NCBI GenBank assembly: GCA_013349735.1
Contig: DUZC01000225.1
Coordinates: 1 to 7,401, forward strand
Length of the DNA stretch: 7,401 nucleotides
Reading direction: 5' to 3'
DNA from: Rhodospirillaceae bacterium
Lineage (GTDB): Bacteria > Pseudomonadota > Alphaproteobacteria > Rhodospirillales > Magnetospirillaceae
Part shown: piece after piece, positions 5,863 through 7,401 of the stretch
Position numbering within the stretch: the stretch's first letter is position 1
Layout of the letters: every line of letters begins with the position of its first letter
Notes under the pieces: model-generated
What the model was told of the DNA's origin: nothing
The model's database searches: none
Seen by the model: the letters and a program-made list of their open reading frames with translations, nothing else
Made by a program: the position numbers and the translations under genes

Positions 5863-7323
5863 ATGTCAGTGACAATTCGTCAAGCCACTATGCTGTCCTG
5901 CCTTCTGGCGGTTTGTGGAGCCTCGTCCGAAGCCAATGCGTCCGCCTTCGCTTTGCGTGAGCAAAGTGCCGAGGGCATGGGCAATGCTTTCGCCGGTTCG
6001 GCAGCCAATGCCAGCGATCCAAGTACCGCCTTTTTCAATCCGGCCGGTCTTGCCCGCATGGACAGCAATCAGGCCGAGGCCCAGGCGACCTGGATCCAGC
6101 CGCAGGCTAAATTCACCGGCACCAACAGTTCTGCCATACCGGGCGCTCCCAACCTCACCGGGACTTTGCCGGAAAATGCGATTAAGCCGGCCGCGATCGG
6201 CTCGGTCTATGATGTATGGAACGCGGCACCGGATTGGAAACTGGCTTTCGCCGTCAACACGCCTTTTGGCATGCGTTCGGAATATAAGGCGGACTGGGTG
6301 GGGCGCTATCAGGCGCTGGCCACCGATGTCACCGATATCGATTTCTCGGTGGTGGGTTCCTATCGTATTAATCAGAATCTTTCCATCGGCGGTGGGCCGC
6401 GCTTCAGCTATCTGAAGGGTCGGTTGACCCAGGCCCTTAATTTCAAAACCATCGGCTTGGGGGCTGCGTCACAACTGGCGTCCGGTGCCACCCAATATGG
6501 TCAGGCCGCCGCGGCCGCCGCCGCGGCTGGACAGGCTTCGACCGCTGCAGCGCTTGGCGCGCAGGCCAGCGCTTATGCCACCCAGGCCCAAGGCTTGCAG
6601 ACCCTGGCCAACAGCTGGGGTGATGGGCTGGGCAAGATCGAAGGTGATGACGTCGCCGCCGGCTATACCCTGGGGGCCCTATACGAGTTCAACAAAGAGA
6701 CACGGGTCGGTCTGAATTATCGCTCGCGCGTGGCGCATAGTCTGGCGGCGACAGCGTCCTTCCAGACGCCGGCGACGCTGGCCTTGGCCGGGCCGACTTT
6801 GAGCGGGCCCTTCACCGCGCAGGCGGCGACACTCAAGGCGACCTTGCCGGATTCTTTGAATGTCGGGCTTCACCATGATCTCAATGCGCAATGGGCTGTG
6901 ATGTCCAGTGTCGAATGGACCCATTGGTCGTTGATCCAGACCTTGAACGGCATTGGTGCCAACGGATTGCTGCTGACCTCTTTGCCGCTCAAATTCCGCG
7001 ACACCGCAATGGCTTCGCTGGGCACCAGCTATCAGGCCAATGACAAACTGGCCCTGCGCGCCGGTATCGCCTATGACGAATCGCCGGTGACGGATACCAC
7101 CCGTACCGCCCGCTTGCCCGATTCCAGCCGTTACTGGCTGTCCTTCGGCGGCAGCTATACGGTGATGCCCGGGACCGACCTGCAACTTGGCTATACCCAT
7201 ATCATTGCTGACAAGGCTTTGATTACCGAGACGACCAACGCATTGCTGGCGACCGGCACCTTGAATGGCAGTTACGACAACGCCATTGATATGGTCAGCT
7301 TGGGCGTAAAGGTTCGTTTCTAA
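5863..7323 (+). CDS. fadL: FadL/TodX (OMPP1) family outer-membrane transporter
   Basis: A 486-residue outer-membrane beta-barrel of the family that lets long-chain fatty acids or other hydrophobic compounds diffuse through the outer membrane. An N-terminal signal peptide probably ends at ANA-27. The mature N terminus SAFALREQSAEGMGNAFAG (28-46) and DPSTAFFNPAGL (52-63, with NPA) are the family's plug and hatch hallmarks. Alternating strands run to a terminal phenylalanine (GVKVRF), the usual barrel-insertion signal. Residues about 203-250 form an alanine- and glutamine-rich, probably helical insertion with eight consecutive alanines (215-222), likely an extracellular loop. ATG 5863 has GGAGGG nine bases upstream. 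The location downstream of an acyl-CoA enzyme supports a lipid substrate; related proteins also carry aromatic hydrocarbons, so the exact cargo is open. Confidence 0.93.
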   Translation: MSVTIRQATMLSCLLAVCGASSEANASAFALREQSAEGMGNAFAGSAANASDPSTAFFNPAGLARMDSNQAEAQATWIQPQAKFTGTNSSAIPGAPNLTGTLPENAIKPAAIGSVYDVWNAAPDWKLAFAVNTPFGMRSEYKADWVGRYQALATDVTDIDFSVVGSYRINQNLSIGGGPRFSYLKGRLTQALNFKTIGLGAASQLASGATQYGQAAAAAAAAGQASTAAALGAQASAYATQAQGLQTLANSWGDGLGKIEGDDVAAGYTLGALYEFNKETRVGLNYRSRVAHSLAATASFQTPATLALAGPTLSGPFTAQAATLKATLPDSLNVGLHHDLNAQWAVMSSVEWTHWSLIQTLNGIGANGLLLTSLPLKFRDTAMASLGTSYQANDKLALRAGIAYDESPVTDTTRTARLPDSSRYWLSFGGSYTVMPGTDLQLGYTHIIADKALITETTNALLATGTLNGSYDNAIDMVSLGVKVRF

Positions 7324-7342
7324 AATATAGAAGACGACGGAT

Positions 7343-7368
7343 GACCGGCTCTGGAAACGGGGCCGGTC
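7343..7368 (+). terminator. Strong GAAA-capped hairpin after fadL, without T tract
   Basis: GACCGGCTCTG (7343-7353) pairs with CGGGGCCGGTC (7358-7368) over 11 bp, with two G-U pairs, around a GAAA (GNRA-type) tetraloop. It begins 19 bases after the fadL stop. The following bases are CCCCCA, not a T run, so it may be an attenuator or an mRNA-stabilising 3' structure rather than an intrinsic terminator. The next ribosome-binding site begins nine bases downstream. Confidence 0.45.
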
Positions 7369-7391
7369 CCCCACAACGGGAGGACGCTAAG

Positions 7392-7401
7392 ATGCAAGAC
7401 A
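7392..7401 (+). CDS. Start of a downstream gene, cut by the window edge
   Basis: ATG CAA GAC (Met-Gln-Asp) is preceded by GGGAGG eight bases upstream, a good ribosome-binding site. An in-frame ATG at 7341 would add 17 residues but lacks a ribosome-binding site and overlaps the hairpin. Too little sequence is present to name the product. Same-strand placement 68 bases after fadL suggests possible co-transcription. Confidence 0.5.

Noticed and set aside
6679..7374. 231-residue leftward open frame across the end of fadL
   Set aside because: It is antisense to FadL, with no recognised motif and no ribosome-binding site considered convincing.

Overview
The window looks chromosomal and alphaproteobacterial, most likely a Rhodospirillales-type organism. 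This is inferred from the protein families, especially the chemoreceptor with a C-terminal RNRRIF/RDMGGG module and the LPF-x(7)-PEAASS type crotonase, and from the moderately high GC. No sequence search was run. Six complete protein genes and the first codons of a seventh are visible. There are no rRNA or tRNA genes, CRISPR arrays or transposases.

Layout. (1) Bases 1-251 hold no gene but are rich in structure: a 10-bp-phased ATCCG repeat at the left edge, several short inverted repeats, a perfect Shine-Dalgarno sequence, and a 23-bp near-palindrome just before a small RelB/DinJ-family antitoxin gene (+, 252-506). No toxin gene follows, so the antitoxin appears to be an orphan. (2) Bases 569-4403 form a leftward two-gene operon. 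The first gene is a REC-PAS-GGDEF response regulator with an intact GGEEF active site and RxxD inhibitory site. Twenty-two bases later comes a membrane chemoreceptor whose signalling hairpin is followed by a PilZ domain (RxxxR and DxSxxG motifs) and a Cache-like C-terminal module. A good sigma70-like promoter (4459-4487) precedes the operon, and the first gene's ribosome-binding site lies in the loop of a perfect hairpin. (3) Bases 4510-7323 are a lipid or acyl-CoA block: a leftward SCP-2 lipid-binding protein, a divergent enoyl-CoA hydratase/isomerase-family enzyme, and a FadL-type outer-membrane fatty-acid channel. A 16-bp near-palindrome in the divergent control region is a candidate operator. 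A stable GAAA-capped hairpin follows fadL, ahead of the start of another rightward gene at the window's edge.

Working together. The likely output of the first operon is coupling of c-di-GMP synthesis to chemotaxis: the cyclase makes c-di-GMP and the neighbouring receptor carries a domain expected to bind it. The second block would bring hydrophobic acyl substrates through the outer membrane (FadL) and process them as CoA esters (isomerase/hydratase), with SCP-2 as a possible lipid carrier. A functional link between the two blocks is only suggested by adjacency.
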